Counted from the first letter of the stretch, positions 20,658 to 30,857 are shown. The stretch: DNA of 64,000 nt from Comamonadaceae bacterium (GCA_947371915.1 CANBRM010000001.1:39236-103235); one strand, 5' to 3'. Notes: generated by a model not told the origin, from the sequence alone. Numbers and translations: made by a program.

Positions 20658-21871
20658 GTGACGCATTGAAGCCATTGCTGCCTGGCTCTAGCTTGGGCGT
20701 GTTGGGCGGTGGTCAGTTGGGCCGCATGTTTGCGCACGCCGCGCAGCGCATGGGTTACAACACCGCTGTGCTCGACCCTGATGCACAAAGCCCCGCAGGC
20801 TTGGTGAGCCACCACCACATTCACACCGACTATCTGGACGCCGCAGGCTTGAAGCAACTGGCCTCGGTGAGCCAAGCGGTGACCACCGAGTTTGAGAACG
20901 TGCCCGCCGATGCGTTGGCGCAGCTCGCAGCCACCTTGCCCGTGTCACCCGCTGCATCCGCCGTGGCTGTGGCGCAAGACCGTGCGCGTGAAAAAGCTCA
21001 CTTTGTGAAATGCGGTGTGCCTGTGGCCCCGCATGCGGTGATCGACACGGCAGAGCAACTCGCCGCCGTGAACGACAACTTGCTGCCCGGCATTTTGAAA
21101 ACCTCTCGCATGGGCTACGACGGCAAAGGCCAGCTGCGCGTGACCACGCGCGAGCAGCTCAATGCTGGTTGGGCCCAACTCGGTCAAGTGCCTTGCGTGT
21201 TGGAAAAAATGCTGCCATTGGCCGCCGAATGCTCCGTCATCTTGGCTCGGGGCCGCGATGGTGCGATGGTGAACTTGCCGGTGCAGCGCAACTTGCACCG
21301 TGACGGCATCTTGGCCGTGACCGAGGTGTTTGCGGGCAATGTGCCAGCTGACTTGGCCCAGCGCGCTGTTGCGGCGGCCAAAGCCGTGGCCGAAGGCCTC
21401 AATTACGTGGGCGTGCTCTGCGTCGAGTTTTTCGTCTTGGCTGACGGTGGTGATGTGACGGGCAATTTAGTGGTCAACGAAATCGCCCCTCGCCCCCACA
21501 ACAGCGGCCATTACAGCCAAGACGCCTGCGATGTGTCGCAGTTCGAGTTGCAAGTGCGCACCATGGCCGATTTGCCCTTGACGCAACCCCGCCAACACAG
21601 CCCTGCCGTCATGCTCAACTTGCTGGGCGATTTGTGGTTCGCCAAACAATTGGGTTCTGACCCCAATTCTTCTGACCCCAATTCTTCGCAAGTCGAACCC
21701 GCTTGGCATGACGTGTTGGCGCTGCCCGGCACGCATTTACACCTGTACGGCAAACGAGAAGCGCGCGTGGGTCGCAAGATGGGCCACCTCAACATCACGG
21801 CGGCAACGCCTGAGACTGCGCGCCACACGGCGTTGCAAGCGGCTGCCATTTTGGGCATCGCGGCGTTTTAA
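20654..21871 (+). CDS. purK: 5-(carboxyamino)imidazole ribonucleotide synthase
   Basis: [39 protein letters not shown]. Confidence 0.96.
   Translation: MSDALKPLLPGSSLGVLGGGQLGRMFAHAAQRMGYNTAVLDPDAQSPAGLVSHHHIHTDYLDAAGLKQLASVSQAVTTEFENVPADALAQLAATLPVSPAASAVAVAQDRAREKAHFVKCGVPVAPHAVIDTAEQLAAVNDNLLPGILKTSRMGYDGKGQLRVTTREQLNAGWAQLGQVPCVLEKMLPLAAECSVILARGRDGAMVNLPVQRNLHRDGILAVTEVFAGNVPADLAQRAVAAAKAVAEGLNYVGVLCVEFFVLADGGDVTGNLVVNEIAPRPHNSGHYSQDACDVSQFELQVRTMADLPLTQPRQHSPAVMLNLLGDLWFAKQLGSDPNSSDPNSSQVEPAWHDVLALPGTHLHLYGKREARVGRKMGHLNITAATPETARHTALQAAAILGIAAF
21655..21684 (+). repeat. Two exact 15-bp tandem repeats inside purK
   Basis: TTCTGACCCCAATTC x2, encoding [11 protein letters not shown]. 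Confidence 0.95.
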
Positions 21872-21924
21872 CGCCGCGCCTGCGCATTGCCTGATCACTC
21901 AACGACGCCCGCTCCGTTTGCCCC

Positions 21925-23010
21925 ATGATTCTTGACGGTCAGCTCCCCCCATCCATCGCCGCCGCTGCGCAAGTTTTGCAGCGCGGCGATTTGTTGGGCT
22001 TGCCTACAGAAACGGTCTACGGTTTGGCGGCAGACGCGGGCAACGACGCGGCCGTGGCCAAAATCTTTGCCGCCAAAGGCCGCCCTGCCAACCACCCGCT
22101 CATCGTGCATGTGGCCAGCGCGCAAGGCGTGCAGCGTTTTGCCAGCTATGTGCCGGAATTTGCGCAGAAGTTGATTGACGCCTTTTGGCCCGGCCCGTTG
22201 ACCCTCATCCTGCCGCGCCGCCCTGACATGGCGGCCGTGGCCGCAGGCGGTCAAAACTCGGTCGGCCTGCGTTGCCCGTCGCACCCGACGGCGCATGCCG
22301 TGCTGCAAGCTGCTGAAACTTTGGGCGTTTACGGCGTGGCCGCACCCAGCGCCAATTTGTTTGGTCGTGTCAGCCCCACCACCGCTGCGCATGTGGCGGG
22401 TGAGTTTGGGCCTGAGTTGCTGATCGTGGACGGCGGCGCTTGCGCGGTGGGCATTGAGTCCACCATCGTCGATTGCACCCGCGCTGCGCCCGTGTTGTTG
22501 CGTCCAGGCGCCTTGACCCCCGAGCAACTCAGTGCGGCATGTGGCATCGCCGTGGTCACGCCCCAAGCGCCTGATGCTGACGCTCCGCGCGCCTCGGGCA
22601 CGCTTGCTTCGCATTACGCCCCGCACGCCCAAGTGCGCTTGATGACGGCGGCTGAAATACAAGAAGCGCTGCGTGGCTTAGACGTGAACGCCCAAAGCGC
22701 AAAGCAAGACAGAACCCCCACTCAGGCTGCGCCGGGTGGGTCGGGATCAGCAGGCGAAGCCAGCCCTGCCAAACCGAACATTGCCATTTGGGCGCGCAGC
22801 GATATAAGCATTGCGCCAGCGCAGAGCCACCAAGTCGCGCTGTATGCCATGCCGCAAGACCCCGCCGAGTGCGCCCACCACCTTTTTGCCCAACTCCGCC
22901 GCTTCGACGCCCAAGGCGTGGCGCAGATTTGGGTGGAAACACCGCCTTTCACCCCCGCTTGGGACGGTGTGCGCGACCGCCTCACCCGCGCCGCCACCCC
23001 GGCTCGTTAA
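21925..23010 (+). CDS. L-threonylcarbamoyladenylate synthase (Sua5/YwlC/TsaC family)
   Basis: LLGLPTETVYGLAADAGNDAAVAKIFAAKGRPANHPLIVH; Sua5-like C-terminal extension with an Ala/Pro/Ser-rich linker. Confidence 0.93.
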   Translation: MILDGQLPPSIAAAAQVLQRGDLLGLPTETVYGLAADAGNDAAVAKIFAAKGRPANHPLIVHVASAQGVQRFASYVPEFAQKLIDAFWPGPLTLILPRRPDMAAVAAGGQNSVGLRCPSHPTAHAVLQAAETLGVYGVAAPSANLFGRVSPTTAAHVAGEFGPELLIVDGGACAVGIESTIVDCTRAAPVLLRPGALTPEQLSAACGIAVVTPQAPDADAPRASGTLASHYAPHAQVRLMTAAEIQEALRGLDVNAQSAKQDRTPTQAAPGGSGSAGEASPAKPNIAIWARSDISIAPAQSHQVALYAMPQDPAECAHHLFAQLRRFDAQGVAQIWVETPPFTPAWDGVRDRLTRAATPAR

Positions 23011-23040
23011 ACTAGCGCCGCAACCAACCAAGAGCACGCG

Positions 23041-24336
23041 ATGAACCCCATTTTTAGTCAGTCCCTCAAAGCCCTGTGCGCGATCACCGCCTTGGCCGTG
23101 CTTTCGGCCTGTGGCGGTGCCAGCAGCACGGTGAATCCAATCATTCCAAAGCGCATCGTTGCGTTTGGTGATGGCTTGAGCGATGTGGGCACGGGCAGCG
23201 TCACAGGCTTAGGCGGACGATTCACCATCAACGGCAGCGATACAGTTGCTGCAGCGACCACCACGCTGGCGACGCCGACGACTGTGAGCGAAGTGCTCGC
23301 AGGCGTTTATGGCTTGTGGTCTGCCACTCTGCCCCCCGTGGCAAGAACGATTGGCGACACCACATCCTTACCCGCCACGGGTTTGGTCAGCTACGCCAAA
23401 GGCAACGCCATGATTCGCAAGGCCGATGCCGCCACCGTCAGTGGCAGCTTAGGTGGCAACGAGCCCACGCTGATTGCCCAAGTGCAAGACTATTTGGCCC
23501 GCGTCAACAACAAAGTGGCCACCGACGACTTGATTGTGATCACCGCTGGCACGCGCGATTTGTTCTCCATCTCTTACCGCTACTTTGGTCGCAATGCCAC
23601 GATGCTGGCGGCCGATGGCACAACCGCCATCAACATCGACAGCGCTTTGGTGACCCAACTCGGCGGCCCCTTGGCAGATAAAACCGCGGCCTTTGCTGAG
23701 CTGGACCGCGTGGTCAACGGTAGCAATGGTTTGATGGCCGCCATCGACTTGTTGGTGCAAGCCGGTGCCACCCATGTGTTGGTGGTCGAGCCCATGAATT
23801 TGGCACGTACCCCTTGGGGCTTGTCGCTGGACGGCAGCAGCACGTTGGCCGATGGCAAGTCGAAAAACTTTTTGTGGTCCTTGTCCTACGACACGGATGA
23901 GGCTTGTTTGAAGACCAACGCCAACAACTCGTTCCATTGCAAGTTGACCGTCGCCTTGATGGACAAATACAAAACCGATGCGGACAGCCGTCGCGTGTTG
24001 CACGTCGATTTGGCGCAGCAGCTCAACCTGTGGTCGGGCACCACCGAAACAGGCAATTTGAATACCTATCTGTCTTACGGCGTGCTGCAAGCGCCCAAAA
24101 CACCAGCCTGCGCAGTGGCCACCGTCGGCACACCACCAACGCTCGCTACCAGCTACGTGGCCACAGACTTCAGATACAGCACCGGCTGCACCGTCAATGC
24201 CTCTGCTTCAATTTGGACCGACGCCGCGTTCAACAGTTACTTGTTTGCCGATAACTTGAACCTGACGCCGCTGGGCAACACCTTGATTGCCAACTACATC
24301 TACAACACCAAGTTTTACCAAGCAGCTTGGCGTTAA
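23041..24336 (+). CDS. SGNH/GDSL-like lipoprotein, probable pseudoenzyme
   Basis: Lipobox LSACG; SGNH-like fold motifs RIVAFGDGLSDVG, ITAGTRDLF, LFADNLNLTPLGNTLIA. Confidence 0.75.
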   Translation: MNPIFSQSLKALCAITALAVLSACGGASSTVNPIIPKRIVAFGDGLSDVGTGSVTGLGGRFTINGSDTVAAATTTLATPTTVSEVLAGVYGLWSATLPPVARTIGDTTSLPATGLVSYAKGNAMIRKADAATVSGSLGGNEPTLIAQVQDYLARVNNKVATDDLIVITAGTRDLFSISYRYFGRNATMLAADGTTAINIDSALVTQLGGPLADKTAAFAELDRVVNGSNGLMAAIDLLVQAGATHVLVVEPMNLARTPWGLSLDGSSTLADGKSKNFLWSLSYDTDEACLKTNANNSFHCKLTVALMDKYKTDADSRRVLHVDLAQQLNLWSGTTETGNLNTYLSYGVLQAPKTPACAVATVGTPPTLATSYVATDFRYSTGCTVNASASIWTDAAFNSYLFADNLNLTPLGNTLIANYIYNTKFYQAAWR

Positions 24337-24349
24337 CCTCGGCGATGTT

Positions 24350-24622
24350 TTAATTTGAGCTTGCGGCCGCGCCAAACCGCAAGCGCATCCACAAAATGCT
24401 GGATGCCAAGGCCAAGGTGATCACGTTGGCGATCACCACGGGCCAGGCTTCGATCAGCAAGCCGTAGGCCAGCCATAGCGCGATCCCTAGGGTAAAGGCG
24501 CTGTACATGCCCAAAGAGATGCCGCTGACATCACGTGTTTTGAACGTCAACCACGCCTGCGGGATGAAGCTGGCGGTGGTTAACGAGGCGGCGGCGTAGC
24601 CAACAAAATCGGTCAGTTGCAT
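24350..24622 (-). CDS. SemiSWEET-type small sugar transporter
   Basis: 90 aa: MQLTDFVGYAAASLTTASFIPQAWLTFKTRDVSGISLGMYSAFTLGIALWLAYG; PQ-type three-TM repeat. Confidence 0.88.
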   Translation of the reverse strand: MQLTDFVGYAAASLTTASFIPQAWLTFKTRDVSGISLGMYSAFTLGIALWLAYGLLIEAWPVVIANVITLALASSILWMRLRFGAAASSN

Positions 24623-24653
24623 GGGTTCTTTCGCATGGGGTCTTTCAAGAGAT

Positions 24654-26219
24654 TCAAGGTTGCTGCGCGACCCAGTCCACCATCGCATCGAGGGCGGGGC
24701 GGGCGGCGTTGGCATTGGGGTGGTGCAGCACAGCGACCAGCACCCAGCGCTTGCCGTTGGGGCCGTCGACAAAGCCGGCAATGCCCGCCACGTCGCGCAA
24801 GCTGCCTGTTTTGAGGTGGGCTGAGAACTGGGCTTTGCTGCGTTTCAAGGTGCCGTCTAAGCCGGTGATGGGCAGCGAGCTCATCAGCTCGGGCATGCTG
24901 GCCGAGGCCCACGCGGTTTGCAGCAAACGCGCCAAGCCTTGGGCGCTGATGCGCTCCTCGCGGCTCAGGCCCGAGCCGTTGTCAAACACGGGCATGTCGC
25001 CGCCCACGCGCTCTCGCCACCAGCGCTGCATGACCTCGCGCGATGCTTCAAAGCTGCCGACGCCGCGTGGTTGTTGGCTGAGCGTGAGAAAGAGCTGCTG
25101 CGCCATGACGTTGTTGCTGAATTTGTTGATGTCGCGAATCACCTCGGCCAGCGTGGGCGACTCCACGGTGAAAGCGGGTGGCATACCGTTGGGCACCGCG
25201 CCTTCGCGCACTTGCCCGCTGAGCTGGCCGCCCAGCTGCTGCCACATGCCCAGCAGCGCGCGGGCCGCGAACTGCGGGGGCGCGCTGTAAGCGATGGGCC
25301 ACATTTTTTCACCGCAAACGGCGGGGAAGTTGCCTGCAAAACGGGGACGTGTGGCGTCGGTCCAGTCGGCGCGCAAGCTGGTGCGGTAATCGCTGCAGTC
25401 CCCGGCGGACAGTGGCACGGTGGTTGGGAATTGCACCCCTGCCATTGGCGGCTCCACGTGCACACGGGCCACGTTGGCAGCGCGGTCGGGCACGAACTGA
25501 ATGAGCAGCGATTTGAAGTTCAGCAGCAGCGCATCGGGCGCGGCGTTGTAGGGGCGCAGGGGCTCGCCGTCAAAGCTGGCGGCATCGCGCGGCGGCACCT
25601 CAAAGGCGCTGCGGTCGAGCACGATGTCGCCCTGAATTTTTTGAATGCCCAAGCCCTGCAAGCGGCGCATCAGCAGCCACACACGCTCCACGCCCAAACG
25701 CGGGTCGCCGCTGCCGCGCAGGTAGACGTTGCCTTGCAACACGCCATCGCGCACGGGGCCGTCCACAAACACGGGGGTGCGCCACACGAAGGCGGGGCCG
25801 AGCAAATCGAGCGCGGCGGTGGTGGTGGCCAGCTTCATCAGCGAGGCGGGGTTGACCGCGGTTTGCGCTTGGTGGCTCAAACGCGGGGCGGTATGGCCGC
25901 TGGCCTCCACCACCATCACATGAAAGGCGTCGCGGGGCACTTTGGCGCGCTGCAACGCCGCGTCGACTTCGGGGGGCAGTTGGCCGATGTCGTCTCGGCT
26001 TTGGGGCGCTGGCGCTGTGTTCTGCGGTTGTTTGTGGCGAGCTTCGGCGCGTCCTTCTGGGCGGGCCTGGCTGAGATTGGGTGTGAGCGCGCCCAAGCAC
26101 ACCAAGCCAAAGACGGCCCAAGTCCTGAGCCGATCACGCAGCAATGGCAGCCGCGAATCGTGGAAAAAATGGGGCATTAAAAAATGCTGAGCGGGCCGTC
26201 GCAGAGTCGTCATGGGCAA
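24654..26219 (-). CDS. dacB: D-alanyl-D-alanine carboxypeptidase/endopeptidase (PBP4 type)
   Basis: NPASLMKLATT (SxxK), FSNNVMAQQL (SxN), LKTGSLRDVAG (KTG). Confidence 0.93.
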   Translation of the reverse strand: MPMTTLRRPAQHFLMPHFFHDSRLPLLRDRLRTWAVFGLVCLGALTPNLSQARPEGRAEARHKQPQNTAPAPQSRDDIGQLPPEVDAALQRAKVPRDAFHVMVVEASGHTAPRLSHQAQTAVNPASLMKLATTTAALDLLGPAFVWRTPVFVDGPVRDGVLQGNVYLRGSGDPRLGVERVWLLMRRLQGLGIQKIQGDIVLDRSAFEVPPRDAASFDGEPLRPYNAAPDALLLNFKSLLIQFVPDRAANVARVHVEPPMAGVQFPTTVPLSAGDCSDYRTSLRADWTDATRPRFAGNFPAVCGEKMWPIAYSAPPQFAARALLGMWQQLGGQLSGQVREGAVPNGMPPAFTVESPTLAEVIRDINKFSNNVMAQQLFLTLSQQPRGVGSFEASREVMQRWWRERVGGDMPVFDNGSGLSREERISAQGLARLLQTAWASASMPELMSSLPITGLDGTLKRSKAQFSAHLKTGSLRDVAGIAGFVDGPNGKRWVLVAVLHHPNANAARPALDAMVDWVAQQP

Positions 26220-26244
26220 ATTATCACAGCGGGATAATCACGCC

Positions 26245-27057
26245 ATGCACAACAAGCCTTGGCTGGCCTTAGAGACCAGCACCGACACCCTCTCCATCGC
26301 CGTCTCGCGTGACGCGCAAACGTGGGCGCACACCAGCGCAGGCGGCGCGCAGTCGTCGGCCCAGACTTTGCCGCAGACCTTGCGTTTGATGGTGGAAGCG
26401 GGCTTGGCCTTTGCCAATTTGCAGGCGGTGGTGTTTGGGCGTGGGCCGGGCGCGTTCACGGGCTTGCGCACCGCCTGCTCGGTGGCCCAGGGCTTGGCCT
26501 TTGGCGCAGACGTGCCCGTGTTGCCGATTGACACCTTGTTGGCGGTGGCCGAAGAGGCACGTGATGCCTGCGCAGCTGCGGCGACTTTGCCCATCACCCG
26601 CGTGCTCGCGGTGCTGGATGCACGCATGGATCAGGTTTACGTGGCAGCTTATGAATACGAGGTGACTGCCGACGCCGACGCTGACCCTGAAGCCGTGCCC
26701 GTTTGGCGTTGCGTACAAGAAGCAGAATTACAAAACCCAGACACCTTGCGTTGGCCCAGTGCTTGGGCGGCCGACGAAGTCCGGGTCACCAGCAACGACA
26801 GCGCAAGCACTCACGTGCCTACTTTCATCGCCGCAGGCAACGCATGGGCCGTTTACGCAGGGCGCTGGCCCGAGGCGTTCAATGCACCGCAAATCACCGC
26901 CTTGCCCACCGCTAGCGCCTTGCTGCGCTTGGCCCCGCAAGCGTGGGCGCAAGGTCGGGCCGTGCTGCCCGAATATGCCTTGCCGCTTTACATCCGCGAC
27001 AAGGTGGCCCAGACCACCGAAGAGCGCATGCTGGCGAAACAGCAGTCTGCCGCTTGA
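26245..27057 (+). CDS. tsaB: tRNA threonylcarbamoyladenosine biosynthesis protein TsaB
   Basis: LALETSTDTLSIAV, FGRGPGAFTGLRTACSVAQGLAFG. Confidence 0.95.
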   Translation: MHNKPWLALETSTDTLSIAVSRDAQTWAHTSAGGAQSSAQTLPQTLRLMVEAGLAFANLQAVVFGRGPGAFTGLRTACSVAQGLAFGADVPVLPIDTLLAVAEEARDACAAAATLPITRVLAVLDARMDQVYVAAYEYEVTADADADPEAVPVWRCVQEAELQNPDTLRWPSAWAADEVRVTSNDSASTHVPTFIAAGNAWAVYAGRWPEAFNAPQITALPTASALLRLAPQAWAQGRAVLPEYALPLYIRDKVAQTTEERMLAKQQSAA

Positions 27058-27071
27058 TCGACAATGCCCTG

Positions 27072-27536
27072 ATGAGTGCCGTTTTGAAACCCGAAGTTCG
27101 CCTAGAGCCGCTGACCACAGCGCTGCTCGACGACGTGCTGCGCGTGGAGCAAAGCGCCTACAGCCACCCGTGGACGAGGGGCAATTTTGCCGACTCTTTC
27201 AAAGCCGGCTACCAAGTGGTGGCCCTGCTGGGCGGCGACTCCTTGCTGGGTTACTTCGTGGCGATGGAGGGCGTAGACGAGGTGCACTTGCTCAACATCA
27301 CCGTGGCACCTGAGTTTCAGGGGCAAGGCTGGGCGGTGCTGATGCTCGACGCGCTGGCCGTGTGGTCACGCGGACGCGGCGCACAGTGGCTGTGGCTGGA
27401 AGTGCGCGCCAGCAACGCCCGCGCCATGCAGGTGTACGAGCGCTATGGCTACCGCCGTGTGGGCGAACGCAAAAATTATTACCCCGCCAACCTTGGGCAG
27501 CGCGAACACGCGGTGGTCATGTCGTTCAAACTGTGA
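27072..27536 (+). CDS. rimI: Ribosomal-protein-alanine N-acetyltransferase
   Basis: GNAT fold: AYSHPWTRGNFADSF, LLNITVAPEFQGQGWAVLML, LEVRASNARAMQVYERYGYRRVGERKNYY; follows tsaB. Confidence 0.92.
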   Translation: MSAVLKPEVRLEPLTTALLDDVLRVEQSAYSHPWTRGNFADSFKAGYQVVALLGGDSLLGYFVAMEGVDEVHLLNITVAPEFQGQGWAVLMLDALAVWSRGRGAQWLWLEVRASNARAMQVYERYGYRRVGERKNYYPANLGQREHAVVMSFKL

Positions 27537-27546
27537 GCCTTCTGCC

Positions 27547-28521
27547 ATGACGTCCCTCAACCTCGATCCCCGTCAACGCGCCATGCTGGCCGAGATGCAT
27601 GTGCGCGTCTGGGCGCCTGCGTGGGAGCCTGATTTGGTGGCGGAGCCGCATGCGGCTGTATCAATGGACCAAAACGCGGATCCTGCTTTTGGCGCATCAC
27701 CCGTTGCGCTTGGGGTTGCTTCGCCTCTGGCCCATGGCACGTTGGCTAACTCGTCCTCGACGTTTGCCGATGCGGCCGACCTGGCTCTGCAAGCCGTCAG
27801 CGCAGCCAGTGCGGCCCGTTCCCCTGTGTCCGTGCCATCACCCCGTACCGCAATGGCTGCGCCCGTCATCATCCAGCGCCCTGATGGCTTGGACCAAATG
27901 GACTGGCCCACTTTGCAAGCCACCGTCGAGAGCTGCCAAGCGTGCAGCCTCTGGGGCACCCGCAAAAACACGGTGTTTGGCGTGGGCGGCCCGATGCAAG
28001 AAGGCCAAGCCCCCAAGGTTGATTGGCTCATCGTGGGCGAGACCCCTGGCGAAGCGGAAGACGCGCAGGGCGAGCCCTTTGTGGGCGCAGCGGGCGAACT
28101 GCTCGACAACATGCTGCGTGCCTGCGGCCAATCGCGCACCGGTCCTTTAAAAGGCGCAGCGCCCGATGCGGGTGGGGTGTTCATCACCAACGTGCTCAAG
28201 TGCAGCCCACCGGGCAACCGCAACCCCAAGCGCGAAGAGGCGGCGCAATGCACGCCGTATTTGCAACAACAAGTGGCCTTGCTCAAACCCAAAGTCATCG
28301 TGGCCATGGGCCGTGTGGCCATTCAAGCTTTGCTGCAAGACACCGTGCCCGAGCTAGACACCACGCCTCTGGGCAAGCTGCGCGGCCAAGTGCGGCGTTA
28401 CCAAGGCGTGCCGGTGGTGGTGACCTATCACCCTGCCTATGTGCTGCGTAACTTGCCCGAAAAATCCAAGGTGTGGGCCGATTTGTGTTTGGCCATGGCG
28501 CAGATCAGCGATCAGTCTTAA
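27547..28521 (+). CDS. Family 4-type uracil-DNA glycosylase
   Basis: CQACSLWGTRKNTVFGVG, IVGETPGEAEDAQGEPFVGAAGELLDNML, FITNVLKCSPPGNRNP, VTYHPAYVLRN. Confidence 0.92.
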   Translation: MTSLNLDPRQRAMLAEMHVRVWAPAWEPDLVAEPHAAVSMDQNADPAFGASPVALGVASPLAHGTLANSSSTFADAADLALQAVSAASAARSPVSVPSPRTAMAAPVIIQRPDGLDQMDWPTLQATVESCQACSLWGTRKNTVFGVGGPMQEGQAPKVDWLIVGETPGEAEDAQGEPFVGAAGELLDNMLRACGQSRTGPLKGAAPDAGGVFITNVLKCSPPGNRNPKREEAAQCTPYLQQQVALLKPKVIVAMGRVAIQALLQDTVPELDTTPLGKLRGQVRRYQGVPVVVTYHPAYVLRNLPEKSKVWADLCLAMAQISDQS

Positions 28522-28558
28522 AGCGACTGCGCCCCTCGCCAAGGCAGGGGCACAAGGT

Positions 28559-29518
28559 TTAGGCCGTTGCTTTTGCCGGCCACAGCACCGAGGCAATGGC
28601 CACCACCATCAACGCGACGGCGGTCCAGTCTTGCCAGTGCAGCACCTCGCCCAACCACCACGCGCCGCTGAACACACCCAGCACGGGAATGAACATCACA
28701 CTTAAGGTGGACGCCACCGGTGGCAGGCCGCGGGCTAGCGTCAGCCAAGCGGCTTGCGCAAAGGCAAACACACCTACTGCGTTGTAGGCAATGGCCCACG
28801 CGGTGCTGGCGCCAGGCATCTGCCAGCGGTCTTGTTCGGTGGCCACGCTCAAAACAATCATCAGCAACGTGGTGAGCGTGGTCATCCAAAACGCGATGGT
28901 CAGCGTGGGCACGGGCATCGGGGTGTGACGCAAGCGCTGTGTGCCGTAAGCCCAAGTAGCTGCGGCGACCAACACCATCAGCACCCCCACAGGTTGACCG
29001 GCAAAGTGTGTCAACTCATTCCACAGCAACAACAAAACGCCCACGGCTGCCGCCACCACGCCCAGCCATTGGCGGGGTCGCAGTGGCGCCTTGAACCACC
29101 ACACGCCGCACATGGCCGAAAAAATAGGCATGGTGTAGCCCAAGATCGCGGCCCGTCCACTGGACAGCAAGGGCAGCGCCAAGATCACCAAGATGTGCCA
29201 CACAAACATGTTGAACACCGCCAACACCAGCAACTCGCGCCAATGCGTGCGCGGAATGCGAAACGGCACCTTCATCACCACCAGCGCCAAGCCCAGCAAG
29301 GGCAAGCCCGCGATCATCGACAAGCTGCGAAAGGTGAGCGGTGGAAAGCCCGTCACGCCCAGCTTCATGATGGGCCAGTTCAGACCCCAGACCACGGTCA
29401 GTGCGATCAACGTCCACAGCTGGCGGCGCGTCAGCAGCGGCAGGCGTGCTCCCGTGTTGGGTGTGGGTGTGGGTGTGGCCTGCGGGGCCGGTGTGTGCTG
29501 CGCATTCATGGGTGGCAT
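28559..29518 (-). CDS. EamA/DMT-family transporter
   Basis: About ten hydrophobic segments, VVWGLNWPIMKLGV and VFSGAWWLGEVLHWQDWTAVALM. Confidence 0.9.
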   Translation of the reverse strand: MPPMNAQHTPAPQATPTPTPNTGARLPLLTRRQLWTLIALTVVWGLNWPIMKLGVTGFPPLTFRSLSMIAGLPLLGLALVVMKVPFRIPRTHWRELLVLAVFNMFVWHILVILALPLLSSGRAAILGYTMPIFSAMCGVWWFKAPLRPRQWLGVVAAAVGVLLLLWNELTHFAGQPVGVLMVLVAAATWAYGTQRLRHTPMPVPTLTIAFWMTTLTTLLMIVLSVATEQDRWQMPGASTAWAIAYNAVGVFAFAQAAWLTLARGLPPVASTLSVMFIPVLGVFSGAWWLGEVLHWQDWTAVALMVVAIASVLWPAKATA

Positions 29519-29529
29519 GGTAAGGCTTC

Positions 29530-29535
29530 TAAAAT
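29530..29535 (+). promoter_or_regulatory. Candidate -10 element of a leaderless pyrF promoter
   Basis: TAAAAT followed by CCCCGC then the ATG at 29542; no Shine-Dalgarno visible. Confidence 0.5.
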
Positions 29536-29541
29536 CCCCGC

Positions 29542-30384
29542 ATGACCTTCCTTGACATGCTTAAGGGCGCCGAGCGCCAAAACGCCTCCATGCTTTGCGT
29601 GGGCCTTGACCCAGAACCGACCAAGTTTCCTGACCGCATCAAGGGCGACTCGAACAAGATTTACGACTTCTGCGCAGCCATCGTCGACGCCACGGCTGAC
29701 TTGGTGAACAGCTTCAAGCCCCAAATCGCCTACTTCGCCGCACACCGTGCCGAAGGCCAGTTGGAGCGTTTGATGGAACACATGCGACGTGTCGCGCCTC
29801 ATGTGCCCATCATCTTGGATGCCAAGCGCGGTGACATTGGCAGCACCGCCGAGCAATACGCCATCGAAGCCTTCGAGCGCTACGGTGCAGACGCCGTCAC
29901 CCTCTCGCCCTTCATGGGCTGGGACTCGGTGGCGCCCTATTTGAAGTACCACGGCAAAGGCGCGTTCTTGCTGTGCCGCACCTCCAACCCCGGCGGTGAC
30001 GACCTGCAAAACCAACGCCTCGCCTCGGTCGACGGCCAGCCCTTGCTGTACGAGCACATCGCCAAATTGGCCCAAGGTCCATGGAACTTGAATGGCCAAC
30101 TGGGCTTGGTGGTGGGTGCGACTTACCCCAAAGAAATTGAGCGTGTGCGTGAATTGGCCCCGACCTTGCCGTTGTTGATTCCTGGCGTGGGTGCACAGGG
30201 GGGTGATGCAGTGGCCACTGTGAAAGCGGGCTTGCGTGTGGCCAACGGCAACACCACAGGCCCCATCATCGTCAACTCCTCGCGTGCGATTTTGTATGCG
30301 TCAAAAGGTGACGACTTTGCCGAGGCTGCGCGCCGTGTGGCCTTGCAGACGCGTGAGACCTTGCAGGCGGCTGCGCGCGCGTAA
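29542..30384 (+). CDS. pyrF: Orotidine-5'-phosphate decarboxylase
   Basis: [44 protein letters not shown]. Confidence 0.96.
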   Translation: MTFLDMLKGAERQNASMLCVGLDPEPTKFPDRIKGDSNKIYDFCAAIVDATADLVNSFKPQIAYFAAHRAEGQLERLMEHMRRVAPHVPIILDAKRGDIGSTAEQYAIEAFERYGADAVTLSPFMGWDSVAPYLKYHGKGAFLLCRTSNPGGDDLQNQRLASVDGQPLLYEHIAKLAQGPWNLNGQLGLVVGATYPKEIERVRELAPTLPLLIPGVGAQGGDAVATVKAGLRVANGNTTGPIIVNSSRAILYASKGDDFAEAARRVALQTRETLQAAARA

Positions 30385-30422
30385 GTTCGGGCACTCGCAA
30401 TCCAAGTTCATCAGGAGCAAAC

Positions 30423-30857
30423 ATGGCTTTGAATGTGGAACACCTTAACCGCAAGGTCGCCACGTTAGAGCAGGCCTTGTTGGCCATTGCGCAACACCCA
30501 GCTGCGCCTGATAACGTGTTGTTTGACCTGTATCGCAACGCGGCCATCAAGAGCTTTGAGCTGTCGCTAGAAACGGCGGGCAAGCTCCTGCGTAAAGCGC
30601 TGAAAGCTTTTGAAGCCTCGCCTCGCAGCGTGGATGGGTTGGTATTCAACGACGTGCTGCGCTACGCCGGCAAACATGGCGTGCTCACCCATGCCGAGGT
30701 AGAGCGCTGGTTGGCCTACCGCGCCAATCGCAACAGCACCGCGCACGACTATGGCGAAGGCTTTGCCAACGACACGCTGCAACTCTTGCCCACTTACTTG
30801 CAAGACGTTCGCGCCTTGGCCGTTGCGCTGCAAAAGGTGTTTGATGCCAGCGCTTGA
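30423..30857 (+). CDS. HEPN-domain protein, HI0074/HepT-like (putative toxin of MNT/HEPN pair)
   Basis: HEPN Rx4H motif in RANRNSTAHDYG; adjacent minimal nucleotidyltransferase. Confidence 0.88.
   Translation: MALNVEHLNRKVATLEQALLAIAQHPAAPDNVLFDLYRNAAIKSFELSLETAGKLLRKALKAFEASPRSVDGLVFNDVLRYAGKHGVLTHAEVERWLAYRANRNSTAHDYGEGFANDTLQLLPTYLQDVRALAVALQKVFDASA

Noticed and set aside
24918-26180. 420-aa forward ORF opposite dacB
   Set aside because: Shadow ORF; dacB motifs on the other strand are clear.
28531-28551. Hairpin GCCCCTcGCC-AA-GGCAGGGGC between the UDG and EamA genes as an intrinsic terminator
   Set aside because: Has a bulge and lacks a T-tract in either direction; plausible but unsupported.
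29456-29479. GGGTGT hexanucleotide run at the 5' end of the EamA gene (TPTPTP)
   Set aside because: Only about three units; too short to argue for phase variation.
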